Assembly: GCF_004138325.1 (NCBI RefSeq)
Contig: NZ_SBLB01000008.1
Span: forward strand, 124,001 to 188,000
Origin: Spirosoma sordidisoli
Lineage (GTDB): Bacteria; Bacteroidota; Bacteroidia; Cytophagales; Spirosomataceae
Direction: 5' to 3'
DNA: 64,000 bases
Shown in pieces: positions 62,438 through 64,000 of this stretch. The notes under the pieces were generated by a model. The model did no database searches. It was not told the DNA's origin and saw only the letters and a program-made list of their open reading frames with translations. The position numbers and the translations under genes are program-made. The number at the start of each line of letters is the position of its first letter. Within the stretch, counting starts at the first letter, position 1.

Positions 62438-62806
62438 CTAGCTATAATCGCTGATGCGGCTGATTTTACCATCGCTGAAGGCGAAGATGGTAACGCCCCG
62501 CAGCATGAGCGCCTGCCCGGCTTTCAGCCCGCTGGGCAAATCGACGGCTACAATGGCGCTGTAGTCGATTTCTACCGCGGCCGTACGGTCACCGAGGGTC
62601 AGTGAACGGATGCGCTGCTCGCGGCTTCTGAAGACGCCCAGCGACTGACGGGCCAGGGCCTCAAACTCGGCCTTGCCGCTGGTAGCCGTGATACCCGACG
62701 CGTTCGAGACGTTTTCGAATACGATGACATCGTGCAGGAGGGCCATCATGCCGGCTACGTCCATGGCGTTGTAGGCCGTTATGTATTGTCGAATGAGCTG
62801 TTCCAT
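62438..62806 (-). CDS. SnoaL/NTF2-like protein
   Basis: The 122-residue protein is a small NTF2-like cone fold. The first helix reads MEQLIRQYITAYNAMDVAGM, and the beta-sheet follows with VIVFENVSNASGITATSG and DRTAAVEIDYSAIVAVDLPS. Such proteins may be isomerases, hydratases or simple binding proteins; no catalytic residues can be named with confidence. It is the second gene in a minus-strand run after the GNAT gene, 73 bases from it, and followed by the MetE-like gene. Confidence 0.85.
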   Translation of the reverse strand: MEQLIRQYITAYNAMDVAGMMALLHDVIVFENVSNASGITATSGKAEFEALARQSLGVFRSREQRIRSLTLGDRTAAVEIDYSAIVAVDLPSGLKAGQALMLRGVTIFAFSDGKISRISDYS

Positions 62807-62879
62807 AGGTTAAAACAAAGTTCATGACCGGGGTGGCGTATGACCGCTGTTGGGGAGGTAAGTACCAGGCCGGATTTGT

Positions 62880-63407
62880 TTACTCAGCGCTACCGGTTTC
62901 CTGACCGATCAGGTACTCCCACCATAACATGGTCTCGATACGATCGAACAGCCGAAACCCGGCTTTTTCCAGCACCCGCTGCGACGCCGTATTTTCCACA
63001 TCGGTATCGGCCACAACTCGCCGGACGTCGGGCTGCTGACTGGCCCAGCTGACCAGACCTTTTACGGTTTCGGTCATGTAGCCACGTCGCTGAAAAGCCG
63101 GGTAGGTGCCGTACCCGATCTCGACCGCACCGGTTTCGTCGGGCTCGCCCTTGAATTTGGCATCGGCCACAATCTGCTGCCGGTCGCGGTCGATGGCGAT
63201 CCAGATCGTATGATACATCGGGTCCAGTCTGGGATCGCTCAGGCGGGGTATCGTGTAATGCCTGATAATACTGAGTAGCGGCTCAGTTACCTTACGGTGT
63301 CCTTTCTGCAACCCCAGCGCCTGCTCCAGCCGGTGCCCATCGGCTACGTGCAGCCGAAGCTGATCCAGTGTCAACGGCAACAGAGTCAGGCGGGCGGTCT
63401 CCATCAT
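62880..63407 (-). CDS. GNAT-family N-acetyltransferase
   Basis: The 175-residue protein is a GNAT-type acetyltransferase of the ribosomal-protein/RimJ-like class. It starts METARLTLLPLTLDQLRLHV (second Met) and has a beta-strand/helix region YGTYPAFQRRGYMTETVKGL with the acetyl-CoA-binding QRRGYMTE segment, then VVADTDVENTASQRVLEKAG, the motif typical of Rim-type acetyltransferases. The substrate is unknown. Its ATG overlaps the stop of the upstream SIS-domain gene by four bases (ATGA-type), so the two are translationally coupled. Confidence 0.9.
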   Translation of the reverse strand: MMETARLTLLPLTLDQLRLHVADGHRLEQALGLQKGHRKVTEPLLSIIRHYTIPRLSDPRLDPMYHTIWIAIDRDRQQIVADAKFKGEPDETGAVEIGYGTYPAFQRRGYMTETVKGLVSWASQQPDVRRVVADTDVENTASQRVLEKAGFRLFDRIETMLWWEYLIGQETGSAE

Positions 63408-64000
63408 AGCCCGCTCACATAGCTAGGCACCCCGACCTTTGCATACAGCCGGGCCAACCGGTGAGCGTGTTCGTCGTAAGCGCTTTCGAACAGCGAAACG
63501 GCTCGGTCGGCCCCGACCAGCACACCGGCACTGAGTACGGTGGGCGGGTGACCCGCTTCGGTTAACAGCCGGGCTACTTCGGCTTTGATGCTATTCACGA
63601 TAACAGCGCCACCTACCGTACTGCCCGGCGCTACGGGCGTGTCGAGTCCCGGTACGGTCAGCATCGCATCGCCAACGGGGGCGCCCGTGTCCAGAATCAG
63701 ATCGGCGAAATCGCTGAGTTTTTTACCGTCGGCCCGTTTGCTGGTGCTGGCGTCTGAGTGCGCTTTGGTAACGAGCGCGACAACCCGAACGCCCCGCTGC
63801 TGAAACAGCTCGGCCATTTCGATGGGTACGACGTTGCAGCCGCTGGATGAGATAACGAGGGCCGAATCCTGTTCGCTCAGGTCGTAGTTACGCAGGATGC
63901 GATCGGCCAGCCCCGGTACGTTTTCGAGAAACATGGCCTGCCGCTGCCCGTTGGCCCCTACAACCAGGTTATGGAAGGTCAACGACAGCTCAACGATGGG
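63404..64000 (-). CDS. SIS-domain protein, truncated by the window edge
   Basis: The reading frame stays open to base 64000, so the N-terminus lies outside the window; an internal TTG at 63982 is not the true start. Visible are about 198 residues containing a SIS domain: ENVPGLADRILRNYDLSEQD, ALVISSSGCNVVPIEMAELF and QRGVRVVALVTKAHSDASTS, then LILDTGAPVGDAMLTVPGLD. The N-terminal PIVELSLTFHNLVVGANGQR matches SIS proteins annotated as sugar-isomerase-domain proteins of about 240-250 residues. Sugar-phosphate binding is likely; the substrate is unknown. It is translationally coupled to the GNAT gene, which may modify the same type of compound. Confidence 0.85.
   Translation of the reverse strand, partial: PIVELSLTFHNLVVGANGQRQAMFLENVPGLADRILRNYDLSEQDSALVISSSGCNVVPIEMAELFQQRGVRVVALVTKAHSDASTSKRADGKKLSDFADLILDTGAPVGDAMLTVPGLDTPVAPGSTVGGAVIVNSIKAEVARLLTEAGHPPTVLSAGVLVGADRAVSLFESAYDEHAHRLARLYAKVGVPSYVSGL

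Noticed and set aside
1-64000. Insertion sequence, prophage or defence system
   Set aside because: No transposase, integrase, phage or nuclease/effector motif was recognised in any frame I judged coding.

Overview
The window reads as an ordinary, gene-dense chromosomal segment of a Bacteroidota bacterium, most likely of the Cytophagales and close to Spirosoma or its relatives. This rests on family content: a TonB-dependent receptor paired with a DUF4249 lipoprotein, a DUF5916 barrel, S46 and DUF885 secreted peptidases, LytTR regulators, a bamA-ompH-ompH block, candidate TAnnTTTG promoter boxes, and few Shine-Dalgarno sequences. The species placement is inference. No insertion sequence, prophage, CRISPR array, rRNA or defence island was seen. 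One tRNA gene, tRNA-Arg(CCG), is present.

Region by region. 0-2.7 kb: a membrane LytTR regulator convergent with a LuxR-type regulator whose receiver domain has lost its catalytic residues. Upstream of the latter lies a symmetric four-site inverted-repeat array, then an orphan small gene. 2.7-8.3 kb: dnaG primase, a secreted vanadium-haloperoxidase/PAP2 lipoprotein and purF. 8.5-12.5 kb: a NarL-type kinase/regulator pair, a DUF547 protein and a DASH-type cryptochrome. 12.6-14.5 kb: a LemA-TPM-TPM cluster. 14.8-19.6 kb: a DUF5916 outer-membrane protein, a GmhA-like SIS isomerase and a Wzi/RemB-like barrel. 19.7-26.1 kb: upp, lolA, ftsK, pyrD and cysM. 26.4-30.4 kb: a stand-alone LytTR protein, fadD, tRNA-Arg, a Nudix hydrolase and an unknown exported protein. 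30.5-39.9 kb: secreted or envelope enzymes (phosphodiester glycosidase, DUF885, S9 and S46 peptidases), DinB and a type II NADH dehydrogenase. 40.1-43.5 kb: the receptor/DUF4249 uptake pair. 43.6-47.1 kb: DAHP synthase-chorismate mutase, proline dehydrogenase and lspA. 47.1-53.8 kb: an Ig-like-repeat envelope protein and the uppS-bamA-ompH-ompH envelope-biogenesis block. 54-57.4 kb: a fasciclin lipoprotein, rsgA and a cystathionine beta-synthase. 57.4-57.9 kb: a REP-like palindromic repeat array. 57.9-64 kb: an M1 peptidase, methylmalonyl-CoA epimerase, an A-type Fe-S carrier, an acyl-CoA thioesterase, a MetE-like enzyme, SnoaL-like and GNAT proteins, and a SIS-domain protein cut by the window edge.

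The strongest functional theme is envelope biogenesis: BamA, Skp-like chaperones, LolA, LspA, UppS and secreted peptidases. I found no convincing undescribed multi-gene system. The best lead is the pseudo-receiver LuxR locus with its dyad-symmetric array at 1155-2484. Next come the REP-like array at 57.5-57.9 kb and the paired hairpins that run into the lspA start. Coordinates, motifs and inverted repeats were read by eye. Family names come from recognition of motifs and have not been checked by any search.
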